Assembly: GCF_018613675.1 (NCBI RefSeq)
Contig: NZ_JAGGPQ010000020.1
Span: forward strand, 107,894 to 171,893
Length of the DNA stretch: 64,000 nt
Direction of reading: 5' to 3'
DNA from: Arthrobacter sp. ISL-85
GTDB lineage: Bacteria; Actinomycetota; Actinomycetes; Actinomycetales; Micrococcaceae
The position numbers and the translations under genes were made by a program. Positions 32,785 to 42,179 of this stretch are shown piece after piece. How positions within the stretch are numbered: position 1 is the first letter of the stretch; each line of letters begins with the position of its first letter. The notes below the pieces were generated by a model that did not search any database, was not told the DNA's origin, and was given only the letters and a program-made list of their open reading frames with translations.

Positions 32785-33402
32785 GTGAAGCCGGCAGCGC
32801 CGGTTGACCTGGCGTATCCCTTCACGGGGCCCTGGCTGGTGCAGAACTCCCCTGCGGACCGCGTCCCCAGCCACGGCACACGGCTCCTTGCCACGAGCTA
32901 TGCCATCGACTTCACGCCAGTGGACGGAAACGGGCGGTCTGCGGGGATCACCTTGGCTTCGCTGTTCCGGCCCGAGCCGCCGGAATACTTCGTGGGGTTT
33001 GGCAGGGCAGTCACGGCGCCGGTGTCCGGACTGGTACGGGCCGCCCACGGCGGCGAGACTGACCACGCCGCTTTCCGCGGCTTTCCCTCCATCGGCTATG
33101 CCGCCACCCAGGCCAGGCGGGCCCGGGAAGGCTGGCTGGGCCTGGCGGGCAACCACGTGATCATCGAGAGCGGAGGTCTATTCATCGCCCTGTGCCACCT
33201 CCAGTTCGGAAGCGTCAGCGTCCATCCGGGTCAGTTGGTACAGCAGGGCGAAGTGGTAGGCCTGTGTGGCAACTCCGGCAACAGCACGGAACCGCATCTG
33301 CACGTCCAGGCAATGGACGCCGCGGACCCCGAACGGGCTTCCGCTGTGCCCATCGCGTTCCCCGGGGGGCTGCCGCGCAACGGTACGGTTGTGACTGCCT
33401 GA
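32785..33402 (+). CDS. M23-family peptidase-like protein
   Basis: A 205-residue LytM/lysostaphin-type domain protein. Zn-ligand candidates are His30 in VPSHGTR, the Asp in TSYAIDFT and the final HxH in TEPHLHVQAM; the middle His lies in FIALCHLQFGS. GQLVQQGEVVGLCGNSGNST is characteristic. No signal peptide or membrane anchor is visible, unusual for a cell-wall hydrolase, so it may act inside the cell or be exported by another route. GTG start right after the YciI-like gene. Confidence 0.82.
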   Translation: MKPAAPVDLAYPFTGPWLVQNSPADRVPSHGTRLLATSYAIDFTPVDGNGRSAGITLASLFRPEPPEYFVGFGRAVTAPVSGLVRAAHGGETDHAAFRGFPSIGYAATQARRAREGWLGLAGNHVIIESGGLFIALCHLQFGSVSVHPGQLVQQGEVVGLCGNSGNSTEPHLHVQAMDAADPERASAVPIAFPGGLPRNGTVVTA

Positions 33403-33549
33403 CGGGGCCCCTGGACCTTGGCAAACGAGGCGCTGGGAGGGTCCTGGGTTAAAGCAGAAAACCCGCACGTCCTTGACTCGATCCGTGAGGGTCTTCCTTT
33501 AGCTGCTGCGCACTCTGGGGGAAGGTGCGTTCTCGCTTCGCTAAAAGTA

Positions 33550-33569
33550 GTAGCAGGAATGCTACTTTT
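33550..33569 (+). terminator. Rho-independent terminator-like hairpin
   Basis: GTAGC (33550-33554), loop AGGAAT, GCTAC (33561-33565) followed by TTTT; the AAAAGTAG upstream also pairs with CTACTTTT. It lies about 150 bases after the M23 gene. Confidence 0.45.
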
Positions 33570-33694
33570 CCAACTCGACACGCCATTAAGCCCCTCGGCG
33601 TGAATGAACTGCGCCTGTTGACGCCTCACGAAACTCCGCGTGCCCGTGAGCCAGCAAAGGGTTGGGTCTCTCGTTGAGGGGCCCGGAAACAGCA

Positions 33695-33725
33695 GCAGGC
33701 CAGACGCTGCAAACGTCTGACCTGC
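33695..33725 (-). terminator. Hairpin after tRNA-Lys
   Basis: On the minus strand GCAGGTCAGACG, loop TTTGCAG, CGTCTGGCCTGC: a 12-bp stem with one G-T pair, starting 7 bases after the tRNA 3' end. Probable tRNA terminator. Confidence 0.6.
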
Positions 33726-33732
33726 GAAAGGG

Positions 33733-33805
33733 TGGGCCCTGTGGGGCTCGAACCCACGACCCACGGATTAAAAGTCCGATGCTCTACCAACTGAGCTAAA
33801 GGCCC
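33733..33805 (-). tRNA. tRNA-Lys (anticodon UUU)
   Basis: A 73-base cloverleaf. The acceptor pairs GGGCCTT with AGGGCCC plus discriminator A. The D arm is AGCTCAGTTGGTAGAGC, the anticodon loop CTTTTAA (UUU), and the T arm GTGGGTTCGAGCCCCAC. The 3' CCA is not encoded. Confidence 0.97.
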
Positions 33806-34015
33806 CTGCCGGCCGGTCAAACACGCTGTGCCTGCCCGTACGGCCCAATCCATTTCTGGACGTTAATACTCTAACCCATGGTTCCGGCAACCCCGCACAG
33901 CGTCCCGGGCGCCGTCGTCGTGCGCCTAAACCAACTGGTGAAGGCCCTTTTCGGCGGAACCGGACGAACGCAAAGGTGCTCGATTTCCGCGGCGGCACAG
34001 GAGTAGCGTGGGGGC

Positions 34016-34675
34016 ATGAGCGAGCAAGCAGGAACCAGTCCGTACGGCGGCAGCAACCGGCACCACAAGCCCAAGCCCTTTGCTCCGATGGACTTCGAGC
34101 CCTTCGCCGGGGGCGCCGATCCCGCCCGCGTGTCAGAGGCGGCCCACCTTGCCGCGCAGGCCCTGGTGCGCCATGGCCGCGACAGCGACGATCCCGTGAT
34201 CACGGAACGCCTGGTGAAGCTCGCTGACGAACAAGGCCTGGACGCCATCGCCGAGATGTGGGCAGAGAGCCCCGCCCGTTCCCTTCCCGGGGCACTGTGG
34301 CGGCTCTACGCACTGCGCGCCGCCACCGTCCAGGACCCCGAACGCATCTCCGTCTACTTCCGCGCGGGCAGGGACACCGCGCAGGTCTCCAATGTGGTGG
34401 CCGGTGCCGCCGAGCCGCCGGGCGCTGACGAAATGCGCGCCATGGCGGATGCCATTCTTTCCGGCGCGTTCGACGGCGATTTCGACGTGGCGCTGGAACG
34501 TTCCGCCGCCTTCTGCCGCGTAGTGGCGCTCGGCCAGGCCACCCTTGCCGACGGCGCCGATCATGCCAACGAGGCGCACGCCAGCAAGCTGACCCGGAAC
34601 TCCCATCAGCTGGTGAAAACGGCCGAGGACCTGGAGCACGCTGCCAACGCATGGCGCCTGGGCGAACTGGATTGA
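34016..34675 (+). CDS. Conserved hypothetical protein, 219 aa
   Basis: Soluble helical protein, not assigned. Residues 1-35 are polar (GGSNRHHKPKPFAPMDFEPF). The rest alternates Ala-rich helices (LAAQALVRHGRDSDDPVITE, AEMWAESPARSLPGALWRLY). The C-terminus contains AEDLEHAANAWRLGELD. Codon use is strongly coding and the ATG sits 9 bases after GCGTGGGG. It lies upstream of the DUF47-PiT phosphate pair but separated from it by about 325 bases. Confidence 0.78.
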   Translation: MSEQAGTSPYGGSNRHHKPKPFAPMDFEPFAGGADPARVSEAAHLAAQALVRHGRDSDDPVITERLVKLADEQGLDAIAEMWAESPARSLPGALWRLYALRAATVQDPERISVYFRAGRDTAQVSNVVAGAAEPPGADEMRAMADAILSGAFDGDFDVALERSAAFCRVVALGQATLADGADHANEAHASKLTRNSHQLVKTAEDLEHAANAWRLGELD

Positions 34676-35000
34676 GCCCCTTTTATGCCGGCTTTTAGAG
34701 CTGGCGGACCGGATTTTCCGGGACGAACAAGCCGCCGCTGTCAAGATTGACTTGGGCCCGATGAAGTAGAAGACTGAAACCGGTGCCGAGCCGCGAAACC
34801 CCCGGGCTTCAACAATTAGCCGCCTAGAGCGGCCTACCGCCGAGAGGCGTATCCGGTTCGGCACCATTTTTCTGCCCCCATGCAGGTGCCAATTCAAAGG
34901 GTGCTGTTACGGGCCGGTAGAGTAGGCGACAGTTGCGCGCCGGAGTCAAGTCACACGGCAGCAACCCCGCCTTGATAAGTCCCCGGAGACCGGTAAACAC
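34676..35000. other. Intergenic region upstream of the DUF47-PiT operon
   Basis: 325 bases without a supported gene. It should contain the promoter of the phosphate permease operon. No convincing PHO box direct repeat was found here, unlike upstream of pstS. Confidence 0.5.
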
Positions 35001-35618
35001 GTGAAGCTGCGCCTTTTTCCACAGGAGCCCGCAGGGCTGAACCTACTCTCACAGATGGCACAACAGATCGTGCTGGCCAGCGCCACCCTGGCCGAGATCC
35101 TTGGCGTACCCGCGGACGAGCACGGCAAACTCGTGGAGGACATGCACAACATTGATGCCAAGTCCGCCGAACTGCACTTCGCGCTGCTGACCCACATGCG
35201 CTCCAGCTTTGTGAACCCGCTTCCCCGGGAGGACATGTACGCACTGTCCCGGTACCTCAACGAAGCCATGGAGAAAATGGATGCCGCGGCGGAGCTGGTG
35301 GCGCTCTACCGGCTTGACCGATTGCCCAAACGCGCCGCCGACCAGCTGGAAATCATCAGCCGGCAGGCCGAGCTAACGGTTGACGCCATGCGCAGGCTCA
35401 ATGACCTTGACGACCTCGAGGATTACTGGATCGAGATCCTGCGCCTTGCCAAACGGGCCGAGCGGACCCACCGCGTCTGGGTGGCGGACATGATCGCGGA
35501 CATGAAGTGGGCGCAGTACTCCCGCAACCGGGACATCGCCAACCAGCTGGTGGAGGTCACCAAGGACATGCGGCGGGTGGCCACCCAGGTAGGCAGCATC
35601 ATCGTCAAGGAATCCTGA
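35001..35618 (+). CDS. DUF47 family protein (PhoU-like partner of PiT permease)
   Basis: A 205-residue all-helical protein of the PhoU-like DUF47/TIGR00153 group, which usually sits in front of PiT phosphate transporters and modulates them. The metal-binding motifs appear as EDMHNIDAKSAELHFALLTH and DADD-like DDLEDYWIEILRLAKRAERTHR (by position, about 135-160). GTG start with GGAG about 12 bases upstream. The stop is separated from the permease GTG by one base, so the two genes are translated together. Confidence 0.88.
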   Translation: MKLRLFPQEPAGLNLLSQMAQQIVLASATLAEILGVPADEHGKLVEDMHNIDAKSAELHFALLTHMRSSFVNPLPREDMYALSRYLNEAMEKMDAAAELVALYRLDRLPKRAADQLEIISRQAELTVDAMRRLNDLDDLEDYWIEILRLAKRAERTHRVWVADMIADMKWAQYSRNRDIANQLVEVTKDMRRVATQVGSIIVKES

Positions 35619-35619
35619 C

Positions 35620-36630
35620 GTGGCGGCAGTCATCTTCGCCATGGTGGTCCTGCTGGCCGCGGCCTTTGCCTTCCTGAACGGCTTCCGCGACGCGTCCACC
35701 TCTGTGGCCCTGGCCGTGCGGAACCGCGCCCTCACCCCCAGCGTGGGTGTGCTCCTCGCCGCTTTCTTCAACTGTGTGGGCGCCCTCCTGAGCGCCCTGC
35801 TCGCTGTCGCCGCCAGCCGGACCTGGATCAGCCTTCCGGACGGCACGGACGGCTTGGGCATCCTGGTGGCAGGCCTGGCCAGCGCCTGCGCCTGGGGCAT
35901 CCTGATGTGGTGGCGCGGCATCCCCGCTTCCTCAACGCACGCACTGGTGGGCGGACTTGCCGGCGCGGGCCTCGCCAGCCTGGCCATCGGGGGCCCGGGG
36001 GTGGCCGGCGTGGGCCAGTCGCTTCTGTTCCAGGTGGTGCTGCCTCTGCTGCTGTCCCCGCTCGTGGCCTACAGCGGCTCTTTCCTCCTGGTGTATCCGG
36101 CCACGTGGGTGGCCCGCTACACCCAGCCCAATGTGGTGAACCAACGCTTCCGGCGCGGCCAGGCCATCGCCGCCGGCGCAGTTGCCTTTGGCCACGGCCT
36201 GCAGGACGGGCAACGCGTCAGCGCGGTGCTGCTGCTGGCCCTGCTGGCGGCAGGCTGGTCCGACGGCGGGATCCCCACCTGGGTGGCAGCGCTCTCCGCG
36301 GTGATGATGACTGCCGGGACGCTCTTTGGGGGATGGCGGATCTCCCACACCATCGGATACAAAATCACCAGGATCGATCCCTTGCGCGGGTCCGTGGCCC
36401 AGACCTTCAGCGCGCTCATGCTCTTTGTGGGTGCCATCGGCCTTCACTGGCCGCTCTCCACTACCCACACCGTCACCGCCGGCGCCCTGGGCGCGGGAGA
36501 GAACCAGCATTTTTCGGTCACCAACCGGAAGCTTGTCATCCGGATCCTGTGGCTTTGGGCCCTGACTCCCCTTGCCACCTGCGCCCTGGGCTTCGTGCTT
36601 GCGCTGGCCCTCTCACCTATATCCGTCTAG
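35620..36630 (+). CDS. Inorganic phosphate transporter, PiT family
   Basis: A 336-residue low-affinity phosphate:cation symporter with about ten membrane helices. The duplicated PiT signature is present: FAFLNGFRDASTSVALAVRN (N-terminal, GxRDAS in place of the usual GxNDxA) and AFGHGLQDGQRVSAVLLLAL (C-terminal). GIPASSTHALVGGLAGAGLA and WPLSTTHTVTAGALGAGENQ are the two conserved STTH-type motifs. The unusual RDAS/LQDG signatures mark the actinobacterial subgroup. Partner of the preceding DUF47 protein. Confidence 0.92.
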   Translation: MAAVIFAMVVLLAAAFAFLNGFRDASTSVALAVRNRALTPSVGVLLAAFFNCVGALLSALLAVAASRTWISLPDGTDGLGILVAGLASACAWGILMWWRGIPASSTHALVGGLAGAGLASLAIGGPGVAGVGQSLLFQVVLPLLLSPLVAYSGSFLLVYPATWVARYTQPNVVNQRFRRGQAIAAGAVAFGHGLQDGQRVSAVLLLALLAAGWSDGGIPTWVAALSAVMMTAGTLFGGWRISHTIGYKITRIDPLRGSVAQTFSALMLFVGAIGLHWPLSTTHTVTAGALGAGENQHFSVTNRKLVIRILWLWALTPLATCALGFVLALALSPISV

Positions 36631-36664
36631 GGCTCCTGCCTGTCCGGGGCTCCTGCCTGTCCAG
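36630..36664. repeat. Short tandem duplication
   Basis: Two direct copies of GGCTCCTGCCTGTCC with two-base linkers, directly after the PiT stop codon. Probably replication slippage; no function evident. Confidence 0.6.
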
Positions 36665-36845
36665 GGCGGAGCATCGGAGGGCGGCGCTCCCTTGTACAGG
36701 GCATCCACCGTGACGTAGATTCGGAAGTGCGCCCCTGGTCAATGGTGCCGGGGACCGGCGTCCGCGCCGTGTGCAGGGCTGCGGATGACGCGCCGCTGCA
36801 GCCACCCGGCGGCTTGGATGCACAAGGCGGAAAAGAGCAGGCGTA

Positions 36846-37253
36846 ATGTCTCCCTCGTATTCCCGGCGCCCCCTCCCACAGCCACGGCAACCCCAGTGCG
36901 AGGCCTGCGGGACCGGGCACCAGTTGACCATCCACGCCATAACGGCCATTGGCGCCGCCGGCGGGGACCTGGTCACGGTCTCCTACACCTGCAACGACTG
37001 CGACCTTTTCCAGGAACACACCGCCTATGCCACCGACGTTGCGGCTGCGCTGAACCAGGTCCGCTGGATGGCGCAGGTGATCCTCTTCGGGGACGACTAC
37101 ATCCACTGCGGCTTCCCGATGGAGGAGGCGGAGTTTGAGGTTGAGCGGCTCTGCTACCGCAGCAACAGGCCAGGCAGCGGGCTCAACGCCGTATCGCTGC
37201 CCACGCGGGTGTTGCGCTGCCACTGCGGGTTCCAGCTGGAGGTCCCGGAATAA
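36846..37253 (+). CDS. Zinc-ribbon hypothetical protein, 135 aa
   Basis: Four cysteine pairs or near pairs (QCEACGTGH, YTCNDCDLF, YIHCGFPM, LRCHCGFQL) indicate two zinc ribbons or treble clefs. Between them lies a helical segment (DVAAALNQVRWMAQVILFGD). No catalytic motif. ATG start at 36846. It stands alone downstream of the PiT gene. Confidence 0.7.
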   Translation: MSPSYSRRPLPQPRQPQCEACGTGHQLTIHAITAIGAAGGDLVTVSYTCNDCDLFQEHTAYATDVAAALNQVRWMAQVILFGDDYIHCGFPMEEAEFEVERLCYRSNRPGSGLNAVSLPTRVLRCHCGFQLEVPE

Positions 37254-37298
37254 CCGGGGGTACACGGGCCCCTGTACCGCGCCGCACCTCGGATTTTG

Positions 37299-37709
37299 CT
37301 AGGGCTCCAAGGCCAGAGGACTGACGGCGGGGGCCACAAGGACACCGGCGAGCTCGTCCAGGGTCAGGTTCGCCGCCGTGCACAGTTCGTTGTCCGCCAC
37401 TCCTGCCGCAGAGGCTTTGCGGACTGCCTGCCGGAGGGACTCCTGGGCGGTGTCCAGCTCCCACTGCATGCTTTCAAGGCGCGAGCTGGTCCGCCACACC
37501 TCGGCCAGGACATCTTCTTCCTCAGCACCTGCCCCAGCCAGCACAAGGTGTGGTTCAAGCTCCGGTGCCAGGGGACCCGCTGCCAGGGGCCCCGCCAGGC
37601 TGGCCGCAGCAGCGAACGCCTGTGCCGGCTCAAGGGCGTCCTGCACGGCCGTCTCAGGTACGGAAACAGTAAGATCGGGGCCCGCGGGGTTACTGACCGT
37701 CTGCGTCAT
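37299..37709 (-). CDS. Small Ala-rich hypothetical protein, 136 aa
   Basis: Acidic, Ala/Leu/Glu-rich, predicted helical. LASGA-like low-complexity region in the first half (AQAFAAAASLAGPLAAGPLA) and a coiled-coil-like part (VWRTSSRLESMQWELDTAQE). It ends LDELAGVLVAPAVSPLALEP. The ATG at 37709 follows AAGGAG. No family recognised; the gene is the first downstream of pstB on the same strand, 92 bases away. Confidence 0.6.
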   Translation of the reverse strand: MTQTVSNPAGPDLTVSVPETAVQDALEPAQAFAAAASLAGPLAAGPLAPELEPHLVLAGAGAEEEDVLAEVWRTSSRLESMQWELDTAQESLRQAVRKASAAGVADNELCTAANLTLDELAGVLVAPAVSPLALEP

Positions 37710-37801
37710 GGCACAACTCCTTATGCGGGCTTAATACTAGCTCCGAAAGTATCTCGATCAGCGTACTAAACCGGTCAGTAGATCGCGAACGGGAACGGAA
37801 C

Positions 37802-38581
37802 TCACCCGAAGCGTCCGGAAACGTAGTCTTCGGTGGACTTCTGTACGGGATTGCTGAAGATGGTGTGGGTATCGCCATACTCGATCAGTTTGCCCGGCTT
37901 GCCGGTGCCGGCGATGTTGAAGAACGCGGTCTTGTCGGACACGCGCGCGGCCTGCTGCATGTTGTGGGTGACGATCACCACGGTGTACTGGTCCTTGAGC
38001 TCGTTGATGAGGTCCTCAATGGCCAGGGTCGAGATGGGGTCCAGGGCGGAGCAGGGCTCGTCCATGAGGATCACCTGCGGCTCCACGGCAATGGCGCGGG
38101 CAATGCACAGGCGCTGCTGCTGGCCGCCGGAGAGGCCGGAACCCGGCTTCTCCAGCCGGTCCTTGACCTCATTCCACAGGTTGGCGCCCTTAAGCGAGCG
38201 TTCCACCAGGACATCGGCCTCGCCCTTGGAAATCTTCTTGTTGTTCAGCTTCACGCCCGCCAGCACGTTGTCCCGGATGGACATCGTGGGGAACGGGTTT
38301 GGCCGCTGGAAGACCATGCCGATCTGCGAGCGAACGGTTACGGGGTCCACGCCGGGACCGTAGAGGTTGTCGCCGTCCAGCAGGACCTCGCCCTCAACGC
38401 GCGCGCCGGGGATGACCTCGTGCATGCGGTTCAGGGTGCGGAGGAAGGTGGACTTTCCGCAGCCGGACGGGCCGATGAACGCGGTGACGGACTTGGCCTC
38501 GATGTTGATGCTGACGTCCTCCACGGCAAGGAAATCGCCGTAGTACACGTTCAGGTCCTTGACGTCGATGCGCTTAGACAT
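37802..38581 (-). CDS. pstB: Phosphate ABC transporter ATP-binding protein PstB
   Basis: A 259-residue ATPase of the high-affinity phosphate importer. Walker [10 protein letters not shown] is at 37-45, the ABC signature LSGGQQQR at about 150, Walker [17 protein letters not shown], and H-loop [26 protein letters not shown] at the N-terminus is typical for PstB. It follows pstA by 76 bases and ends the pst operon. Confidence 0.97.
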   Translation of the reverse strand: MSKRIDVKDLNVYYGDFLAVEDVSINIEAKSVTAFIGPSGCGKSTFLRTLNRMHEVIPGARVEGEVLLDGDNLYGPGVDPVTVRSQIGMVFQRPNPFPTMSIRDNVLAGVKLNNKKISKGEADVLVERSLKGANLWNEVKDRLEKPGSGLSGGQQQRLCIARAIAVEPQVILMDEPCSALDPISTLAIEDLINELKDQYTVVIVTHNMQQAARVSDKTAFFNIAGTGKPGKLIEYGDTHTIFSNPVQKSTEDYVSGRFG

Positions 38582-38657
38582 GGTGTTCCTTCACTTGCTG
38601 GGTATGGATTGAAGTCTAGGATCCGCTGCGGGTCGGCGGAAGCTGCGGCGGGACCGG

Positions 38658-39770
38658 TTACCGGCCTGCTTTGGGGGCGAAGATCCGGGCCACCAGGCGC
38701 GCCACCAGGTTCAGGACCATCACCAGGATGATCAGCACCAGGGCCGCGCCCCAGGCCCGCTGCGATGACGGGTCCGGGTTGGACGGCGACGTGGGGTTGA
38801 GGATCTGCGTGTAGATGAACGTGGGCAGCGAAGCCATCCAGCCGCCGAACACGTTCGTGTTGATGCTGGTGGCAAAACCGGCGGTGACCAGGATGGGCGC
38901 CGTCTCGCCGATGACGCGGGCGATCGCCAGGGTGACGCCGGACGCGATGCCGGAGATCGCCGTCGGAATAACCACCTTGAGGATGGTCCGCCACTTGCGC
39001 ACGCCCAGGGCGTAGGCGGCCTCACGGAGTTCGTTGGGGACGATCTTGAGCATTTCCTCGCTGGAGCGCACCACCACGGGGATCATCAGCACCGAAAGCG
39101 CGACGGCGGCCACCGCGCCGGTCTTGGTGCCCGGGCCCACCACCACGAAGAAGAACGCGGCAGCGAACAGGCCGGCCACGATGGAGGGGATCCCGGTCAT
39201 GACGTCGACAAAGAAGGTGATGGCCTTGGCAAGACGGCCGTCATGGCCATACTCCACCAGGTAGATGGCCGTCAGCAGCCCCACGGGAACGGAGATGACG
39301 GTGGCCAGCAGTGTGATCTGCACGGTGCCCAGGAGGGCGTGGTAAATGCCTCCCAGCACCGGTCCGCCGCTTTCCACTGCCTTGTTGTCGAACGCGCCCG
39401 TGACGCCGTTCATGGAGTTGGTAAGGAAGCCGGGGTTCAGGAGCCCCGGGATGCCGTTGACCAGCACGGTCCAGATCACTGAAACGAGGGGCAGCAACGC
39501 CACCAGGAACGAGCCCACCACCAGGCAGGTAGCCAGCTTGTCCTTGGCCTTGCGGGAGCCTTCCACCACCGCGCTCCAGGACACCAGGCCGATTGCGAAC
39601 AGGATCGCAGAGACCACGCCCCAGCCGAACGGGTTGAAGCCGATCAGGGCAAGGATTGCGGCGCCGACGATCAGCGCCGCCCCGAGCACGGCATAGGGCG
39701 CGTACTTGGGCAGCTGGCCCTTGGTCAGCGCCGACCGCTTGCTGCGGACGGGGGTAAGCGTGGAGGTCAT
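38658..39770 (-). CDS. pstA: Phosphate ABC transporter permease PstA
   Basis: A 370-residue membrane subunit. The N-terminal 75 residues carry extra hydrophobic helices (YAVLGAALIVGAAILALIGF) beyond the usual six, as in many actinobacteria. The EAA loop is NELREAAYALGVRKWRTILK, followed by VVIPTAISGIASGVTLAIAR. The start codon directly abuts the pstC stop. It forms the channel with PstC. Confidence 0.95.
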   Translation of the reverse strand: MTSTLTPVRSKRSALTKGQLPKYAPYAVLGAALIVGAAILALIGFNPFGWGVVSAILFAIGLVSWSAVVEGSRKAKDKLATCLVVGSFLVALLPLVSVIWTVLVNGIPGLLNPGFLTNSMNGVTGAFDNKAVESGGPVLGGIYHALLGTVQITLLATVISVPVGLLTAIYLVEYGHDGRLAKAITFFVDVMTGIPSIVAGLFAAAFFFVVVGPGTKTGAVAAVALSVLMIPVVVRSSEEMLKIVPNELREAAYALGVRKWRTILKVVIPTAISGIASGVTLAIARVIGETAPILVTAGFATSINTNVFGGWMASLPTFIYTQILNPTSPSNPDPSSQRAWGAALVLIILVMVLNLVARLVARIFAPKAGR

Positions 39771-40703
39771 TTAGTTGGCTCCCGAGAATTCTTTGTGCCG
39801 GGTGATGACCCAGCGGGCGATCATGTTCACGGCCAGGGTGATGACGAACAGCACCAGCCCGGCGGCGATCAGGGTGCTGACTTTGAGGCCGCTGGCTTCG
39901 GGGAAGTTCAGGGCAATTTCAGCGGCGATGGTCTGGTTGCCGGATTGGATCAGGCTGGCGGTCAGGGCGCCGGAGGAGAGCACCAGGGCAACGGCCATGG
40001 TCTCTCCCAGGGCGCGGCCCAGGCCGAGCATGATGGCGCTGATGATGCCGGGACGGGCGAAGGGCAGCACGGCCATCTTGATCATTTCCCAGCGCGTGGC
40101 GCCCAGCGCCAGTGCAGCTTCCTCATGCAGTTTGGGGGTCTGCAGGAAGATCTCGCGGGACAGCGAGGTAATGATCGGCAGGACCATGATGGCCAGGACG
40201 ATGCCCGCCGTGAGGATGGTCTTGCCGGTGGTGGAGGCCGGGCCCCCGAAAATCGGCAGCCAGCCCATATTTGCCGCGAGCCAGCCGTATGCCGGCGAAA
40301 TCTGCTTGGCCAGGAAGGCCGCTCCCCAGGCACCGTAGACCACCGAGGGGATGGCGGCGAGCAGGTCCACGACGTAGCCCAGTCCGGAAGCCAGGCGGCG
40401 GGGCGCGAAGTGCGAAATGAACAGCGCAACTCCGATGGCGATGGGGGTGGCGATCACCAATGCGATGACGGCGGCGATGAGCGTGCCGATCACGATGGGC
40501 CAGATGTAGGCGAAGAAGCCCTGGCCGCCCTGGATCTTGTCCGCGGGCGCGGTCAGCGCGGGAATTGCCTGGACTACCAGGAAGAGTGCGACGCCGAAGA
40601 GGACGGCGAGGATCAGGCACCCGGCTGCCAGCGTGGCGCCGGAGAACACTTTGTCCCCGGCGCGCCCGGCGCCCTGGGTACTGGTCAGGGAGGTGGCGGT
40701 CAT
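39771..40703 (-). CDS. pstC: Phosphate ABC transporter permease PstC
   Basis: A 310-residue permease with six main hydrophobic helices after a short cytoplasmic N-terminus. LAAIPSVVYGAWGAAFLAKQ and the EAA loop LHEEAALALGATRWEMIKMA are characteristic. Located 103 bases downstream of pstS; its stop touches the pstA start. Confidence 0.95.
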   Translation of the reverse strand: MTATSLTSTQGAGRAGDKVFSGATLAAGCLILAVLFGVALFLVVQAIPALTAPADKIQGGQGFFAYIWPIVIGTLIAAVIALVIATPIAIGVALFISHFAPRRLASGLGYVVDLLAAIPSVVYGAWGAAFLAKQISPAYGWLAANMGWLPIFGGPASTTGKTILTAGIVLAIMVLPIITSLSREIFLQTPKLHEEAALALGATRWEMIKMAVLPFARPGIISAIMLGLGRALGETMAVALVLSSGALTASLIQSGNQTIAAEIALNFPEASGLKVSTLIAAGLVLFVITLAVNMIARWVITRHKEFSGAN

Positions 40704-40806
40704 TCGACGGCCCTTCGATTCGTTGCTGGATTAAGGAAGCAGGGTGCAAAGCCAAGTTCCCCGCACTGCCTTCCGGCAGGCGGGGAACCCGGTTTTACAG
40801 CGGTAG

Positions 40807-41928
40807 TTAGGACTTGACCTTGATCGAGTCGATGGCCTTGACCGCCTTTGCCGCGAGGTCCGAGGACAGCGGAGCGGACTTGGCCGAGTCCACAGCAGCC
40901 TTCTGGCCGTCAGCCGAGACTACGTAGTGCTCGAAGGCCTTGACCAGGTCAACGGTCTCCTGCTTGTCGTAGGTGGTGCACAGGATGTGGAAGGACACCA
41001 GGACGATCGGGTAGGCGCCCGCGATGGTGGTCTTGCGGTCCAGCTTGATGGAGAGGTCGTTGGCGGCGCGGCCTTCGACCGGCTTTCCGGCGTCCACTGC
41101 CTTGGCGGCGGCGTCAGCGGAAATCTTGGTGAAGGAATCGCCCACCTTGATCTGCGCCACGCCCAGCTTGCCGCTCACGGCGGAGTCGTCAGCGTAGGTC
41201 ACGGCACCGGGGGTGTCCGTAACAGTCTTGACCACGCCGGACGTGCCCTTGGCGTTTTCACCCTGGAGGCTGGCGGGCCACACGCCGGCGGACGCGTCGG
41301 TCCAGACGTCGGATGCCGCGGCGGCCAGGTAGTCGGTGAAGTTCTGGGTGGTGCCGGAGTCGTCGGAGCGGTTCACCGGGGTGACCTTCAGGTCGGGCAG
41401 CGAGACGCCGGCATTCAGGGCGGCGATGGCGGGGTCGTTCCACTTGGCGATCTGGCCACGGAAGATCTTGGCGACGGTGGAGGCGTCCAGCTTCAGGTCG
41501 GTGACGCCGGGAACGTTGAAGGCCACGGCGATCGGGGAGATGTAGACGGGGACGTTGATGGCGCCGTCGGGTCCGCAGACCGACTTGGAGGAGGCGTACT
41601 CGTCATCCTTCAGGTAGGCGTCCGAGCCGGCGAACTGGGCCGAGCCGTCGAGGATTGCCTTACGGCCTGCCCCGGATCCGTCCGGGGAGTACTGCACGGT
41701 GGCACCGGCGTTGGCGGAGGCGAAGTTGGTCTTCCAGGCGTCCATGGCGGCGCCCTGGGCGGTGGAACCGATGCCGGTCAGCGTACCGGTGACCTTGGTG
41801 CCGCCGGAGGACTGGCTGCCGGCGGGCGTGGTGCCAGTGGCGTTGTCTGAACCGCAGGCGGAGAGCGCGAGTGCGCCGGCTGCGATAACAGCAATAGCCG
41901 CGTGGCGGCCGAAGCGGAGTGCCTTCAC
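40807..41928 (-). CDS. pstS: Phosphate-binding lipoprotein PstS
   Basis: A 373-residue phosphate receptor. The signal peptide ends in lipobox LSAC (Cys25). The phosphate-binding residues are in GTLTGIGSTAQGAAMDAWKT (by position about 47-66), SDAYLKDDEY and VNRSDDSGTTQNFTDYLAA (the conserved R-SDSGTT motif). The GTG at 41928 follows AAGGGG. First gene of pstSCAB; a PHO box 120 bases upstream indicates induction by PhoP on phosphate starvation. Confidence 0.96.
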   Translation of the reverse strand: MKALRFGRHAAIAVIAAGALALSACGSDNATGTTPAGSQSSGGTKVTGTLTGIGSTAQGAAMDAWKTNFASANAGATVQYSPDGSGAGRKAILDGSAQFAGSDAYLKDDEYASSKSVCGPDGAINVPVYISPIAVAFNVPGVTDLKLDASTVAKIFRGQIAKWNDPAIAALNAGVSLPDLKVTPVNRSDDSGTTQNFTDYLAAAASDVWTDASAGVWPASLQGENAKGTSGVVKTVTDTPGAVTYADDSAVSGKLGVAQIKVGDSFTKISADAAAKAVDAGKPVEGRAANDLSIKLDRKTTIAGAYPIVLVSFHILCTTYDKQETVDLVKAFEHYVVSADGQKAAVDSAKSAPLSSDLAAKAVKAIDSIKVKS

Positions 41929-42047
41929 TAGATGTACCCCTTCCAGGGTTATTCAGGTGCGGGACAGGGACGGAGAACCCTGCTGCGCGATGCGTACGTT
42001 GTGTACTTTCAAGAAAGGTATGGGCCGCAGGTAACGGGATGGGCTGT

Positions 42048-42069
42048 CCAAAGTGAACGGAGGATTAAC
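42048..42069 (-). promoter_or_regulatory. PHO box upstream of pstS
   Basis: On the minus strand two adjacent 11-base direct repeats, GTTAATCCTCC and GTTCACTTTGG, match the actinobacterial PhoP-binding pattern (GTTCA-type half-sites spaced 11 bases). The box lies 120 bases upstream of the pstS start codon. Confidence 0.7.
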
Positions 42070-42179
42070 GACTGCGGGACATTGGCTGACAAATGCCGGG
42101 TCACCATTGCGCAGGTCACGTGCCCGGCCGTAGTGCACCTGCGCCGGGTAGTGGATCGGCACTGAATAGACTTGAACCC

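Larger units (their letters stand above)
33403..33732. other. Intergenic stretch without a supported gene
   Basis: 330 bases between the M23 gene and the tRNA. It is less GC-rich than its neighbours and holds two hairpins (33550-33569 and 33695-33725). A TTG-started 61-codon frame exists at 33418 but has no ribosome-binding site or family features. Confidence 0.6.

Noticed and set aside
33418..33603. A TTG-started 61-codon frame before the tRNA
   Set aside because: No ribosome-binding site, no motif, and it crosses a terminator-like hairpin.
34676..35000. Possible PHO box before the DUF47-PiT operon
   Set aside because: No 11-base direct repeat of GTTCA type could be found.
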